This document shows, piece by piece, positions 18,153-27,257 of a stretch of DNA of 64,000 nucleotides; position 1 is the stretch's first letter; each line of letters starts with the position of its first letter. The notes beneath the pieces were generated by a model. It saw only the letters and a program-made list of their open reading frames with translations. It had not been told where the DNA came from and ran no database searches. The translations under genes were made by a program, and so were the position numbers. Source of the stretch: Prevotellaceae bacterium (GTDB lineage: Bacteria > Bacteroidota > Bacteroidia > Bacteroidales > Bacteroidaceae); the NCBI GenBank assembly GCA_030531085.1, contig JAUNOM010000005.1:56472-120471 (forward strand). Reading direction: 5' to 3'.

Positions 18153-19268
18153 ATGACAACACAGGAGCAATTAAAGGATGTAAAGGACCGTGCCGACGCC
18201 CTGGCACGTTATCTGGACATAGACCAGAAGAGGATAGCATACGAGGAAGAGGACCTGAGAACGCAGGCTCCGGACTTCTGGGACGACCCCGACAGGGCGC
18301 GACAGCAGATGAAGGTGGTCGGAGAACTGAAGAAATGGATAGAGGGATACGACGAGGTGCGGACGGCGGCCGACGAGCTTCAGCTGAGCATGGAGTTCTT
18401 CCGTGACGAGATGGTTACGGAAGAGGAGGTGGATCAGGCCTATGACCGCGCGATAAAGGCCATAGAGTCGCTGGAGCTGCGTAATATGCTGCGACAGGAG
18501 GAGGATCCTATGGACGCGGTACTGAAGATAAATTCCGGCGCAGGAGGCACCGAGGCGCAGGACTGGGCGCAGATGCTGATGCGTATGTATATGCGCTGGG
18601 CGGAGAAAGGTGGCTACAAGGTGACCGTGGTAGACCTGCTTGAGGGCGACGAGGCCGGCATAAAGTCAGTCACAATGCAGATTGAAGGCGGCGAGTACGC
18701 ATACGGATATCTGAAGTCCGAGAACGGTGTGCACCGTCTGGTGCGTGTAAGTCCCTACAACGCGCAGGGCAAGCGCATGACGAGTTTCGCCTCTGTATTC
18801 GTGACACCGCTTATTGATGACTCCATAGAAGTGGAGGTGGACCCCGCGCGTATATCGTGGGACACATTCCGTTCAGGCGGTGCCGGCGGCCAGAACGTTA
18901 ACAAAGTGGAGACGGGTGTCAGGCTGAGGTATATGTATCAGGACCCTGATACGGGTGAGGAGGAGGAGATTCTCATTGCCAATACCGAGAGCCGCAAGCA
19001 GCAGCAGAACCGTGAGAACGCCATGCGACTGCTCAAGTCACAGCTCTATGACCGCGCCATGAAGAAGCGGATGGAGGCGCAGGCCGCCATAGAGGCAGGC
19101 AAGATGAAGATTGAATGGGGCAGCCAGATACGCTCATACGTATTTGATGACCGCCGTGTCAAGGACCACCGCACCAACTATCAGACATCAGACGTGGACG
19201 CGGTGATGGACGGTAAGCTCGACGGCTTTATCAAAGCGTACCTCATGGAGATAAACAATAAGGAGTAA
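18153..19268 (+). CDS. prfB: Peptide chain release factor 2
   Basis: 371 residues. The GGQ motif that triggers peptidyl-tRNA hydrolysis is at 245-247 (RSGGAGGQNVNKVE). The stop-codon-recognition tripeptide, usually Ser-Pro-Phe in RF2, reads Ser200-Pro201-Tyr202 here. The gene is one uninterrupted frame: where many species have an in-frame UGA and programmed frameshift after the ARYL-D region, this has CTG GAC, so that autoregulation is absent. RF2 decodes UGA and UAA. Tight linkage to the acyl-CoA synthetase (6 bp) indicates one transcript. Confidence 0.96.
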   Translation: MTTQEQLKDVKDRADALARYLDIDQKRIAYEEEDLRTQAPDFWDDPDRARQQMKVVGELKKWIEGYDEVRTAADELQLSMEFFRDEMVTEEEVDQAYDRAIKAIESLELRNMLRQEEDPMDAVLKINSGAGGTEAQDWAQMLMRMYMRWAEKGGYKVTVVDLLEGDEAGIKSVTMQIEGGEYAYGYLKSENGVHRLVRVSPYNAQGKRMTSFASVFVTPLIDDSIEVEVDPARISWDTFRSGGAGGQNVNKVETGVRLRYMYQDPDTGEEEEILIANTESRKQQQNRENAMRLLKSQLYDRAMKKRMEAQAAIEAGKMKIEWGSQIRSYVFDDRRVKDHRTNYQTSDVDAVMDGKLDGFIKAYLMEINNKE

Positions 19269-19304
19269 TCATTATCTAAAACTATAACCATAAAAATTAA
19301 GAAT

Positions 19305-19457
19305 ATGAACAAGAACAAAGTCAAGGCTAACGCAAAGCGTGCCGCTTATGCGGAGAAGAAGGAGAAAGAGGGCCGCAGCATCATCAACTGGATTTTCGGG
19401 GTGCTTGTGCTGCTCGGAGTGATATACGCTGTCTACACCATGCTGATACTCGGATAG
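19305..19457 (+). CDS. Small single-pass membrane protein (50 residues)
   Basis: A Lys-rich front (MNKNKVKANAKRAAYAEKK) is followed by one hydrophobic helix (about residues 28-48, INWIFGVLVLLGVIYAVY). It starts 36 bp after prfB and ends 23 bp before the CYTH gene, all rightward. Positive-inside orientation is expected. I recognise no family, but codon use, spacing and a clean start/stop support a real gene. Confidence 0.65.
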   Translation: MNKNKVKANAKRAAYAEKKEKEGRSIINWIFGVLVLLGVIYAVYTMLILG

Positions 19458-19480
19458 AGCCGGCACCGTATTCATTACGA

Positions 19481-19972
19481 ATGGAGATAGAGCGTAAATT
19501 CCTCGTCAAACGCGACGGTGCGTTCCGCGATATGGTGCGCTCCTCCTCGTCCATAGCACAGGGTTATATGGACGTGAGGGGCGCGACGGTGCGCATACGT
19601 CTGCGTGATGACAGGGCATACCTAACCATTAAGGGGCCGTCGTACGACGGTGGAGTGTCGCGTTATGAGTTTGAACGCGAGATACCTGTGAAGGATGCCA
19701 GGGAGATGCTGGCCCTGTGCCGCGGCGGACTGATAGAGAAGACGCGCCATCTGGTTCCGTATGAGGGGCATATCTTTGAGGTTGACGAGTTTCATGGGGC
19801 CAATGAGGGCCTGCTGTTCTGCGAGGTTGAACTGAGCAGTGAGGATGAGAGTTTCTCAAAACCGCCGTTCCTCGGCCCGGAAGTCACAGGCAACCGCCAT
19901 TATTACAACTCACATCTGCTGACAGACCCATATCCCAACTGGAAGGATGAGGTGCCTGAGGGGTACAGATGA
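19481..19972 (+). CDS. CYTH-domain protein (triphosphate tunnel fold)
   Basis: 163 residues. It opens with the ExExK signature MEIERKFLV and continues with alternating charged beta strands: TVRIRLRDDRAYLTIKGP, then YEFEREIP, then a late YEGHIFEVDEFHG. CYTH enzymes bind a metal-triphosphate inside a beta barrel; bacterial members hydrolyse inorganic triphosphate or related substrates. It ends an apparent four-gene rightward group with the acyl-CoA synthetase, prfB and the small membrane peptide. The actual substrate cannot be told from sequence. Confidence 0.88.
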   Translation: MEIERKFLVKRDGAFRDMVRSSSSIAQGYMDVRGATVRIRLRDDRAYLTIKGPSYDGGVSRYEFEREIPVKDAREMLALCRGGLIEKTRHLVPYEGHIFEVDEFHGANEGLLFCEVELSSEDESFSKPPFLGPEVTGNRHYYNSHLLTDPYPNWKDEVPEGYR

Positions 19973-19989
19973 GTTTAAGTTGTTTAGTG

Positions 19990-20193
19990 GTTTAGTCGTT
20001 TGGTGGTTTAGTTGCTTGTGCAGTTGTTTAGTGGTTTAGTAGTTTGGCAGTTAAGTTATTTGGTTAGTTGTTTAGGAAGTTGGTCGTTTGGTGGTTTAGT
20101 TATTTGGTTGCTTGCTTCTGTAAGAGACCGACTAATACCCCAAAATATCCCTAAACAGCGTACACAAGCAACTAAACCACCAAACGACTAAAC
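19990..20193. repeat. G/T-rich palindrome with 31-bp perfect arms
   Basis: 19990-20020 is the exact reverse complement of 20163-20193. The left flank is a run of phrases such as GTTTAGTGGTTTAGT from 19976 to about 20115; the right flank is the A/C-rich counterpart. Sequence differs from the palindrome at 6.3 kb but the grammar is the same. No gene lies in this stretch. Confidence 0.85.
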
Positions 20194-20223
20194 AACTAAA
20201 CAACCAAACTCGTCCAACTTACA

Positions 20224-20665
20224 GATTGTAACTAAAACGGCCTTTTTACTTACAATCGCGTTTTTCGCACCCCTCGGAGAATCGCTTATTTGAAAAATAT
20301 CTTTCCGCGGACGCGTACAGCGCAATCTGAATGGATTTTGTTAACATATTGAATGCCTTGGAGTTAGCATTATGTGCGAGTCTGAAGAGATGCGAAATCC
20401 CCCGAAAAGTGGCGCTTTTGTGCCCTTTTCGGGGGATTTTCATGCTGCAATCACTATCATTTAACGATGCAATCTCTATCAAATTACTGGGTAATCAGAT
20501 AGAGATTACACGGTAAAAGCTATCATATTGCACCACAAGAGCATTTTTATTGCTTTTTAGAAGGTGCAAACAGGCTTCCGTCTCTCTAAAACGTGTGGTG
20601 GAGACAGGTGTTCAAAAAACAGCGATTGTAAGTAAAATGGCCTTTTAACTTACAATCGCTGTTTT
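20224..20665 (-). repeat. 442-bp non-coding dispersed element, copy 2 (inverted)
   Basis: Read leftward it repeats the order of copy 1 at 9800-10241: a perfect 17-bp hairpin (20616-20632 with 20649-20665; loop around AAAATGGCCTTTT), CGTTTTAGAGAGA, the TATCATATTGCAC and TGCAATCTCTATCA blocks, GCGCTGTACGCG, GCGATTCTCCGAGGG, and a closing hairpin GATTGTAA/TTACAATC (20224-20231, 20250-20257) with an AAAACGGCC loop. Length equals copy 1 although much of the sequence has drifted. It lies 34 bp beyond the stop of the secreted-protein gene at 20699. Confidence 0.8.
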
Positions 20666-20698
20666 GGTGTATCTGTGTGACGGGTGGTGGCGTCAGCC

Positions 20699-21382
20699 TT
20701 ATTTCATCACTTTCACAACCTTTCCGCTCGCCTTCTTTATGATGTTCAGACCCGGTTGCAGGCTGTTTGTAACCACGCCTCCGGCAGTCACTATCCTGAT
20801 GTCCTCATCCTTCTGCAGTGCGGAGTCCGCATCGCTGATGCCAGTCGGTGCCGTCACCGTTATCATGCCCTCGCATTCCAGTCCTCTGCTGACGGTTCCA
20901 GCCACCTCATGCCATGCCTGTGGCATTCCAGACAGCTCTATGTCACTCATGCGCAGGGCATAGTCTCCAGGTGCGATGTCTTCAGATACGGCCACTGTTA
21001 TGGTGAACACCTCGCCGTCCGTGCCGCTGAATGGCCTGCCGTCATTCTGCAGTATGCCCACCCTGTACTCCTTCTGCTCCGGCAGATAGTTGGAGAACAC
21101 GGTGTGCTGTGCCGCTGTTGTCCTCTTGTCGCTTGTCTTAATGATGAGGCCATCGCTGTCATCGGGCACTGATATGCCCTCAGGCAGCTGGAAGTGCAGT
21201 CCCAGTGACTGTACGTCCTCACTGTTCTTCATACATACGGAGAGCTGCCCTGTAGCGCCGGCCTGTATCGTTGCAGGTGCGATGTACAGCATATTGGAGG
21301 CTTCCGCGGCACCTGTCTCGGCCATTGCCGTGACGGATGCGCACAGCATTGATGCGATGGCGAATATCTTTTTTCGTGTCAT
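20699..21382 (-). CDS. Secreted cohesin-like protein, function unknown
   Basis: 227 residues. The signal peptide ends near AMAE (22). The body reads as one beta-sandwich of the cohesin/Ig type: LYIAPATIQAGATGQLSVCMKN, then LGLHFQLPEGISV, then GEVFTITVAVSEDIAPGDYALRMSDIELS. The end, NSLQPGLNIIKKASGKVVKV, resembles the short C-terminal tails of cell-surface proteins in this phylum. It stands alone between the repeat element and lptB. Partner unknown. Confidence 0.6.
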   Translation of the reverse strand: MTRKKIFAIASMLCASVTAMAETGAAEASNMLYIAPATIQAGATGQLSVCMKNSEDVQSLGLHFQLPEGISVPDDSDGLIIKTSDKRTTAAQHTVFSNYLPEQKEYRVGILQNDGRPFSGTDGEVFTITVAVSEDIAPGDYALRMSDIELSGMPQAWHEVAGTVSRGLECEGMITVTAPTGISDADSALQKDEDIRIVTAGGVVTNSLQPGLNIIKKASGKVVKVMK

Positions 21383-21517
21383 AGTTGTAATGTTCTGTTT
21401 AGGTGGTTATGTGCGATAACACGGTGTTGTGCGCAAAGATAAGAAAATATTTTCATATCAGCAAGAAAATCTGCGCTTATTTGCATTTTTCCCTGTCAGA
21501 TATGCGTTTTCCTCCCC

Positions 21518-22291
21518 TTAGATGACACCCTGTGGCATGGAGAACTTCTTTTTTTGCAGCACGAAGTTCGTTCCGAGATACTTCTCGCGCACCGTCTGGT
21601 TGGCGGCCAGCTCGTCCGGTGTGCCGTGGAACAGTATTCTTCCCTCGAAGAGAAGGTACGCCCTGTCGGTGATGTTCAGCGTCTCGTGCACGTTGTGGTC
21701 GGTTATCAGTATTCCGATGTTCTTGTGCTTCAGGTGCCATACCACGTTCTGTATCTCCTCCACGGCGATAGGGTCCACGCCGGCAAACGGCTCGTCAAGC
21801 ATTATGAACTTCGGCTCTATGGCCAGGCATCGCGCTATCTCCGTGCGGCGTCGCTCTCCTCCTGACAGGCGGTCGCCATTGTTCTTGCGCACCTTCTGCA
21901 GGCTGAACTCCGTAATCAGGCTCTCCAGCTTCTCCATCTGGTATGCCCTTGGCTTGCCCGTCATCTCCAGTACGGACAGGATGTTGTCCTCAACGGACAT
22001 CTTTCTGAATACGGAGGCCTCCTGCGGCAGGTATCCCACACCGTTGCGCGCGTGCTCATAGACCGCCATCGAGGTGATCTCCTTGTCGTCAATGAACACA
22101 CGTCCGGCGTTGGGCACCACCAGTCCCGTCGTCATATAGAACGAAGTGGTCTTGCCGGCGCCGTTCGGACCGAGGAGACCTACTATCTCCCCCTGCCTTA
22201 CCTCAAACGAAACATCGTTTACAACCGTGCGCTTGCCGTAGATTTTCTTCAGTCCCTCGCTGCGCAGGATGGAGTGATGTGTTTCTTCCAT
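21518..22291 (-). CDS. lptB: LPS export ABC transporter ATP-binding protein
   Basis: 257 residues. Walker A is [11 protein letters not shown], the Q-loop lies in the [13 protein letters not shown] region, the signature is [15 protein letters not shown], Walker B is [19 protein letters not shown] and the H-loop is [13 protein letters not shown]. The [10 protein letters not shown] stretch is diagnostic of LptB. It powers lipopolysaccharide extraction from the inner membrane with LptFG, which are not in this window. It stands alone here between a secreted protein and the flavoprotein gene. Confidence 0.95.
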   Translation of the reverse strand: MEETHHSILRSEGLKKIYGKRTVVNDVSFEVRQGEIVGLLGPNGAGKTTSFYMTTGLVVPNAGRVFIDDKEITSMAVYEHARNGVGYLPQEASVFRKMSVEDNILSVLEMTGKPRAYQMEKLESLITEFSLQKVRKNNGDRLSGGERRRTEIARCLAIEPKFIMLDEPFAGVDPIAVEEIQNVVWHLKHKNIGILITDHNVHETLNITDRAYLLFEGRILFHGTPDELAANQTVREKYLGTNFVLQKKKFSMPQGVI

Positions 22292-22457
22292 TTACCTTAT
22301 CATGTTATGATTCCACTGCCATGACGATGCTGTCTTGATGGTTTAAGGTCTGGAGTCATGGATGTCTCTGGACTGTACTAACCACTAAAACACCACAACC
22401 ATGAAATAACTAAACCACCAGACAACAAAACTGCTAAACAACGGAATCCCGTTCTCC

Positions 22458-23396
22458 TTATCCTAACAGCTGTCTGCGTGCGGTGTTGTACTCCTCCACC
22501 AGTCTCTGCATTACCACGCTGACAGGCTCTATCTTCTTTATTGCGGATGCAATCTGTCCTATCTCCAGCTCTCCGTCGTTGATGTCACCGTCGAAAATGC
22601 CGCGCCTTGTGGACTTCTCGCCAAGTATGCTGAGCAGTTCAGGGCCGTCCGCTCCGCGTCCCTCGGCCTCCGCCAGGCGCTCGTACAGCGCGTTCTTCAC
22701 CAGTCTTGACGGCGCCAGCTTCTTGAGGCACAGCATTGTCTCGCCCTCCTGCAGGTTTGTGCAGCGCTGCTTGAACGCGTCCGCGGCAGAACTTTCCTCG
22801 GTCAGGGCGAAGAGCGTGCCTATCTGGACGCCGTCAGCACCTAATGCCTGTGCTGCCAGACAGGCCTGGCCGGACGCTATGCCTCCTGCCGCAATCAGTG
22901 GCAGTGAGGTGGCCTGGCGAACCTGCGGTATCAGGCACATAGTCGTGGTCTCCTCGCGTCCGTTATGGCCGCCGGCCTCGAAGCCTTCGGCCACTACCAC
23001 GTCCACACCAGCCTCCTCGCACTTCCTTGCGAACTTGGAGGAGCTGACCACATGGGCCACAGTCATGCCCGCATCATGAAAGCGTTGCGTGTATTTCTTG
23101 GGGCTTCCGGCAGATGTGAACACTATCTTGCAGCCCTCTTCTATAATCATGTCGATGAGAGAGTCTATCTGCGGATACATCAATGGCAGGTTGATGCCCC
23201 ACGGCTTGTCGGTGGCCGCCTTCAGCTTCTGTATGTGCTCGCGCAGCAAGTCTACTGTCATGGTGCCTGCGCCTATCAGTCCCAGGCCGCCGGCATTGCT
23301 CACTGCCGCCGCCAGCCGCCATCCGCTGCACCACGCCATGCCACCGGCTATCACCGGAATCTCTATCCCGAATATCTGTTTAATTCTGTTTTCCAT
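22458..23396 (-). CDS. FMN-dependent FabK/nitronate monooxygenase-family protein
   Basis: 312 residues of TIM-barrel type. Family motifs are IPVIAGGMAWCSG at the start, NAGGLGLIGAG, the GFEAGGHNG phosphate/FMN loop around residue 142, and LIAAGGIASG plus DGVQIGTLF near 165-190. Members are either enoyl-ACP reductase II (FabK) or nitronate monooxygenase and are hard to separate without alignment. GFEAGGHNG suits both. It sits 47 bp after dtd on the same strand. A role in fatty acid synthesis is possible but unproven. Confidence 0.8.
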   Translation of the reverse strand: MENRIKQIFGIEIPVIAGGMAWCSGWRLAAAVSNAGGLGLIGAGTMTVDLLREHIQKLKAATDKPWGINLPLMYPQIDSLIDMIIEEGCKIVFTSAGSPKKYTQRFHDAGMTVAHVVSSSKFARKCEEAGVDVVVAEGFEAGGHNGREETTTMCLIPQVRQATSLPLIAAGGIASGQACLAAQALGADGVQIGTLFALTEESSAADAFKQRCTNLQEGETMLCLKKLAPSRLVKNALYERLAEAEGRGADGPELLSILGEKSTRRGIFDGDINDGELEIGQIASAIKKIEPVSVVMQRLVEEYNTARRQLLG

Positions 23397-23443
23397 ATTC
23401 TATGTCTGTATTATTATTAATAATGTGTGTTGAAATGTACTGT

Positions 23444-23896
23444 CTATTCCCTGTTTCTCGTGTCCATACATATTGTCACCGGCCCGTCATTCAGCAGCTC
23501 CACCTTCATGTCCGCACCGAACTCGCCCGTCTGCACGGGGTGTCCCAGCTGCTCGGACATGGCTTTCACGAACTTCTCGTACAGCGGTACCGTCACCTCA
23601 TGGCTGCCTGCGCGGAGGTAACTCGGACGGTTGCCCTTCTTGTATGAGGCCCATAGCGTGAACTGTGACACCACAAGCACCTCGCCGCCCGTGTCTGTCA
23701 CGCTGCGGTTCATGACACCCTCCTCGTCATCAAACACCCTTAGCGCCGCAATCTTCCTTGCCAGCCAGTCTATATCCTCCTGTGTGTCATCGTTGGCGCA
23801 GCCAAGCAGTACCAGATACCCGTGCCCTATCCGTGACTTTACGGTGCCGTTGATGGTGACAGAGGCATGGGACACGCGTTGTATTACAGCCCTCAT
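23444..23896 (-). CDS. dtd: D-aminoacyl-tRNA deacylase
   Basis: 150 residues, normal family length. It begins MRAVIQRVSHASV and has the two signature motifs SQFTLWAS (active-site Thr region) and NDGPVT, the cross-subunit Gly-Pro loop. The dimeric enzyme hydrolyses D-amino acids or Gly mischarged on tRNA. It is the first gene of a short leftward pair with the FabK/NMO-like gene. Confidence 0.95.
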   Translation of the reverse strand: MRAVIQRVSHASVTINGTVKSRIGHGYLVLLGCANDDTQEDIDWLARKIAALRVFDDEEGVMNRSVTDTGGEVLVVSQFTLWASYKKGNRPSYLRAGSHEVTVPLYEKFVKAMSEQLGHPVQTGEFGADMKVELLNDGPVTICMDTRNRE

Positions 23897-24058
23897 CCGT
23901 TCTATATCTTTCTGTTTATGATGTTTCTATGTATGCAAAGTTACAATAAAAATGTCAAATGGCAAAACTTTCCGTTACACTTAAAGATAATTTTGTTAAT
24001 GAATATTAATTTAAAACAGAAATATAGAACAATCAAATGTAATAATATATTAATTTGA

Positions 24059-24066
24059 TAACTTTG
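24059..24066 (+). promoter_or_regulatory. -7 element of the FadL-type porin gene
   Basis: TAACTTTG fits TAnnTTTG, 52 bases before the ATG. The upstream region is very A/T-rich and no clear TTTG -33 stands at the expected spacing. Confidence 0.5.
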
Positions 24067-24117
24067 CACCTGTAAAATAAAGCAAAAAAGGCGACTAACA
24101 AATTAAAGATTATTAAA

Positions 24118-25794
24118 ATGACTATTAAGAAAGCATTAATGGCTGCGGTGGTATCCATAGCAGTCACAATGGATGCCAGTGCTGGCGGCCTACTTACCAA
24201 TACCAACCAGAACGTGGCGTTCCTGCGCAATCCGGCACGCGATGCCGCCATCGGCATAGATGGTGTTTACAGCAATCCGGCAGGCGTCGCGTTCATGCCC
24301 GAGGGCTGGTACGCGTCGTTTAACTTCCAGAATGCGCACCAGACACGTACCATAGAGTCCACATTCGCGGGCTTTGCAGGCAATGTGAACAATCTTGGAC
24401 AGAAATCAAAGACATTCAAGGGCGAGGCGGATGTAGCGGTAATCCCTTCTGTTCAGGTGGCCAAGAACTGGAAGAAGTGGTCTTTCCAGTTCAACTTCGC
24501 CATCACGGGCGGCGGTGGCAAGTGCACCTTCGACAACGGTCTCGGCTCTATCGAGAGCCTCGTGTCACTTGTTCCCGGAGTGTTCAACGCTCTCGGCGGC
24601 ACGCTTAACAGTGCGGCAGGCGGCGCGCAGCTGTTCCCCACGCAGAATGTGTACAGCATGGACACCTACCTTCGTGGCAGGCAGTATTACTATGGCTATA
24701 CCCTCGGAGCGGCATACAGGATAAATGACAACTGGTCCGTGTACGGCGGCCTCAGGCTTCTGTATGGCACTGCGAACTATTATGGCTATGTCCGGAACAT
24801 ACAGCTGCACACACAGGGCAGCGGAATGTTCCCGTCCGCAGCGACAGAGAACCTCGGCAAGTGGGTGACAGACCACAGCCAGCTTGTGAAACAGGCTCTG
24901 GGCAACATCGTAACCAACAGCGAGCTGCTTGATGCGGCTATGCCTCTCATGGTCGGTGGCATTGACAAGATGCTGGAAGAGGGCATACAGCTGAACTGTG
25001 ACCAGGACGGTTACGGCGTGGCTCCCATAATAGGTGTGGACTATAAGATGGACGATAAGTTCAACTTTGCGGCCAAGTATGAGTTCAAGACACGTATGCG
25101 CCTTGAGAACCGCGCCTCAAACAGTGAGCTTGTAAAGTACATACCACAGCTTGAACGCTTTGCGGACGGACGCATAAACGCTGATGATAGTCCTGCTCTC
25201 CTTACCCTTGGCGCGCAGTACAGCGTGCTGCCCAATGTGCGTCTGAATGCAGGATGGCACCATTATTTTGACAAGGACGGACATCAGCACGACGATATGC
25301 AGAAGAAACTTGGCGGTGATACCAACGAGTATCTGTTCGGTGCGGAGTGGGATGTGTGTGACCGCATAACGGTCAGCGCAGGCGGTCAGCGTACAGTGTA
25401 TGACCTGGCGGACGGCTATATGGATGACATATCATTCAATGTCAGCTCCACATCCCTGGGTTTTGGCGCTAAGGTGAAGGTGGCGAAGAACCTTGACGTC
25501 AACATTGCATACTTCCAGACCTTCTATCAGGACTATGAGCGCCATCAGACGGACTACAACAACGTGGGCGCAACCATCAATGGCATTGCCGGTGGTATCA
25601 CAAAGACTCTCACCGACGGCTTGCAGACACCGCAGGGACAGGCTTTGGCACAGCTTGCAGGCCTCAATGCTCCACAGCTTAATGCCGCAATGCAGGGCAT
25701 TATGGGACAGATACAGAAGACAGACTTCTCCGGTTCGGACAAGTTCACACGTACCAACCGCGTGATAGGTATCGGAGTGGACTGGACATTCTAA
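24118..25794 (+). CDS. Outer-membrane transport protein, OmpP1/FadL family
   Basis: 558 residues. The signal peptide ends at DASAGG; the FadL-type N-terminus LLTNTNQNVAFLRNPARDAAIGIDGVYSNPAGVAFMPEG follows (given here only as a landmark, residues 24-62). The rest is a long beta barrel with aromatic-ended strands and a final VIGIGVDWTF, a typical last strand ending in Phe. The family lets hydrophobic molecules such as long-chain fatty acids cross the outer membrane. An acyl-CoA synthetase gene is nearby. Substrate is not determined. Confidence 0.9.
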   Translation: MTIKKALMAAVVSIAVTMDASAGGLLTNTNQNVAFLRNPARDAAIGIDGVYSNPAGVAFMPEGWYASFNFQNAHQTRTIESTFAGFAGNVNNLGQKSKTFKGEADVAVIPSVQVAKNWKKWSFQFNFAITGGGGKCTFDNGLGSIESLVSLVPGVFNALGGTLNSAAGGAQLFPTQNVYSMDTYLRGRQYYYGYTLGAAYRINDNWSVYGGLRLLYGTANYYGYVRNIQLHTQGSGMFPSAATENLGKWVTDHSQLVKQALGNIVTNSELLDAAMPLMVGGIDKMLEEGIQLNCDQDGYGVAPIIGVDYKMDDKFNFAAKYEFKTRMRLENRASNSELVKYIPQLERFADGRINADDSPALLTLGAQYSVLPNVRLNAGWHHYFDKDGHQHDDMQKKLGGDTNEYLFGAEWDVCDRITVSAGGQRTVYDLADGYMDDISFNVSSTSLGFGAKVKVAKNLDVNIAYFQTFYQDYERHQTDYNNVGATINGIAGGITKTLTDGLQTPQGQALAQLAGLNAPQLNAAMQGIMGQIQKTDFSGSDKFTRTNRVIGIGVDWTF

Positions 25795-25831
25795 GCCTTT
25801 GGGATGTAAAGGCCGGATTATATGTATATAA

Positions 25832-25869
25832 AAAGAATGCAGCTGCCCGAAAGGGCGGCTGCATTCTTT
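25832..25869. terminator. Bidirectional terminator between the FadL-type gene and murF
   Basis: A 17-bp stem (25832-25848 with 25853-25869, one T-G pair) has a GAAA tetraloop. It is flanked by T on the right and by A (T on the minus strand) on the left, and it lies between two convergent genes. Confidence 0.9.
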
Positions 25870-25924
25870 TTTGATTGTGCGGTGTATTGTATTTTCAACC
25901 TATTGCCAGTAGGGTAGGAGGTGC

Positions 25925-27214
25925 CTATAGCAGTTCCGGCAATTCAAAGAGTCTGTTGGCGTTGGAGCCCTTAATGAGTATGTACTGGCCGCTGACAGGG
26001 GAGGACTTCAGCTCCTTCTTCACGGCCTCCACATCCGGAAACTTGCGGAAAGTGCAGTCGGTCATGGCGAACCTGTGGCCCACAAGCCACACATTATCTA
26101 TATGGTTGGACATGAGATAATCCACTACCTTCTGGTGCTCCTCATGGCTTACCGCTCCAAGCTCGCCCATATCTCCGAGAATAGCCATCTTTGGCTCCAC
26201 CTGCATGATGCAGAAGTTGTGGAGAGCCGCTGCCATTGAGGTGGGGTTGGCGTTGTATGTGTCCACAATCAGCTTGTTATGCTCCGTTATTGTCAGCTGT
26301 GAGCGGTTGTTGCTTGGCACATAGTCTGCCAGAGCCTTGCACACCTGCTGTGCCGTCACGCCGAAGTGCAGGCCGATTGTGGCTGCCGCCAGCATATTAT
26401 ATATATTGTACGCGCCCACGAGATGTGTCATGACCTCGTGCTCCTTGCCTGCGTTCCTCCAGCGGAAGTGCAGGAACGGGGCGCAGTCTATGACCTCTCC
26501 CTTCACGGTGATGTCGTCCGCGTCTGTGTTCACTGCGTATTTCACTGACGGAAGCTCTCCGACGATGCCGGCGAGGTGTGGGTTGTCAGCGTCAATGAAT
26601 ACACAGCTTCCCCGTGTATTGCGCAGTTTGTCGTACAACTCGCCCTTGGTTCTGAGCACTCCCTCGAAAGATCCGAAGCCTTCAAGATGCCCCATGCCCA
26701 CGTTGGTGATGATACCGCAGTCAGGCTCAACGATGTCCGCCAGAGTCTTTATCTCTCCGGGATGGTTTGCGCCCATCTCCACGACGGCGATCTCATCCTC
26801 TGCCGTCAGTCGCAGCAGTGTTTTGGGCACGCCTATGTGGTTGTTGAAGTTGCCCTGCGTGTACAGTACCCTGTACTTCTTCTGCAATACGGCCGCTATC
26901 AGCTCCTTTGTGGTTGTCTTGCCGTTTGTTCCTGTCACTCCAATGATGCGTGTGCCCAGTGCTCTGCGGTGCTCGTTAGCCAGTTGCTGCAGTGCGGTCA
27001 GCACGTCGGGCACCAGTATGCAGCGCGAATCAGTGGCATACTGCTCCTCATCTATCACAGCGTACGCGCAACCTTGATGCAAAGCCGCTGCGGCGTATGC
27101 GTTGCCGTTGAAGGATTCGCCCTTTAACGCGAAGAAGATACTGCCGGCGGGGCAGTCACGGCTGTCTGTTGTGATGACAGGGTGTTGTAAGAATAGTGAA
27201 TATAATGTAGACAT
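25925..27214 (-). CDS. murF: UDP-MurNAc-tripeptide--D-Ala-D-Ala ligase
   Basis: 429 residues. The Mur-ligase ATP loop GVTGTNGKTTTKEL is near residue 108, with the substrate-domain EMGANHPGEI at about 160, and DTYNANPTSM and GDMGELG in the C-terminal domain. All are MurF-type. It adds D-Ala-D-Ala to UDP-MurNAc-tripeptide in the cytoplasm, the last soluble step of peptidoglycan precursor synthesis. It follows proA by 43 bp and may be read from the arg/pro operon. No other mur genes are near. Confidence 0.94.
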   Translation of the reverse strand: MSTLYSLFLQHPVITTDSRDCPAGSIFFALKGESFNGNAYAAAALHQGCAYAVIDEEQYATDSRCILVPDVLTALQQLANEHRRALGTRIIGVTGTNGKTTTKELIAAVLQKKYRVLYTQGNFNNHIGVPKTLLRLTAEDEIAVVEMGANHPGEIKTLADIVEPDCGIITNVGMGHLEGFGSFEGVLRTKGELYDKLRNTRGSCVFIDADNPHLAGIVGELPSVKYAVNTDADDITVKGEVIDCAPFLHFRWRNAGKEHEVMTHLVGAYNIYNMLAAATIGLHFGVTAQQVCKALADYVPSNNRSQLTITEHNKLIVDTYNANPTSMAAALHNFCIMQVEPKMAILGDMGELGAVSHEEHQKVVDYLMSNHIDNVWLVGHRFAMTDCTFRKFPDVEAVKKELKSSPVSGQYILIKGSNANRLFELPELL

Positions 27215-27257
27215 TGGTGTTGATGGACTTAATGTTTTCCTTCTTTTATGTTCCGTT

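Noticed and set aside
18153-18260. Programmed frameshift in prfB
   Set aside because: The gene is open from its ATG, with CTG GAC in the usual frameshift position and no in-frame UGA.
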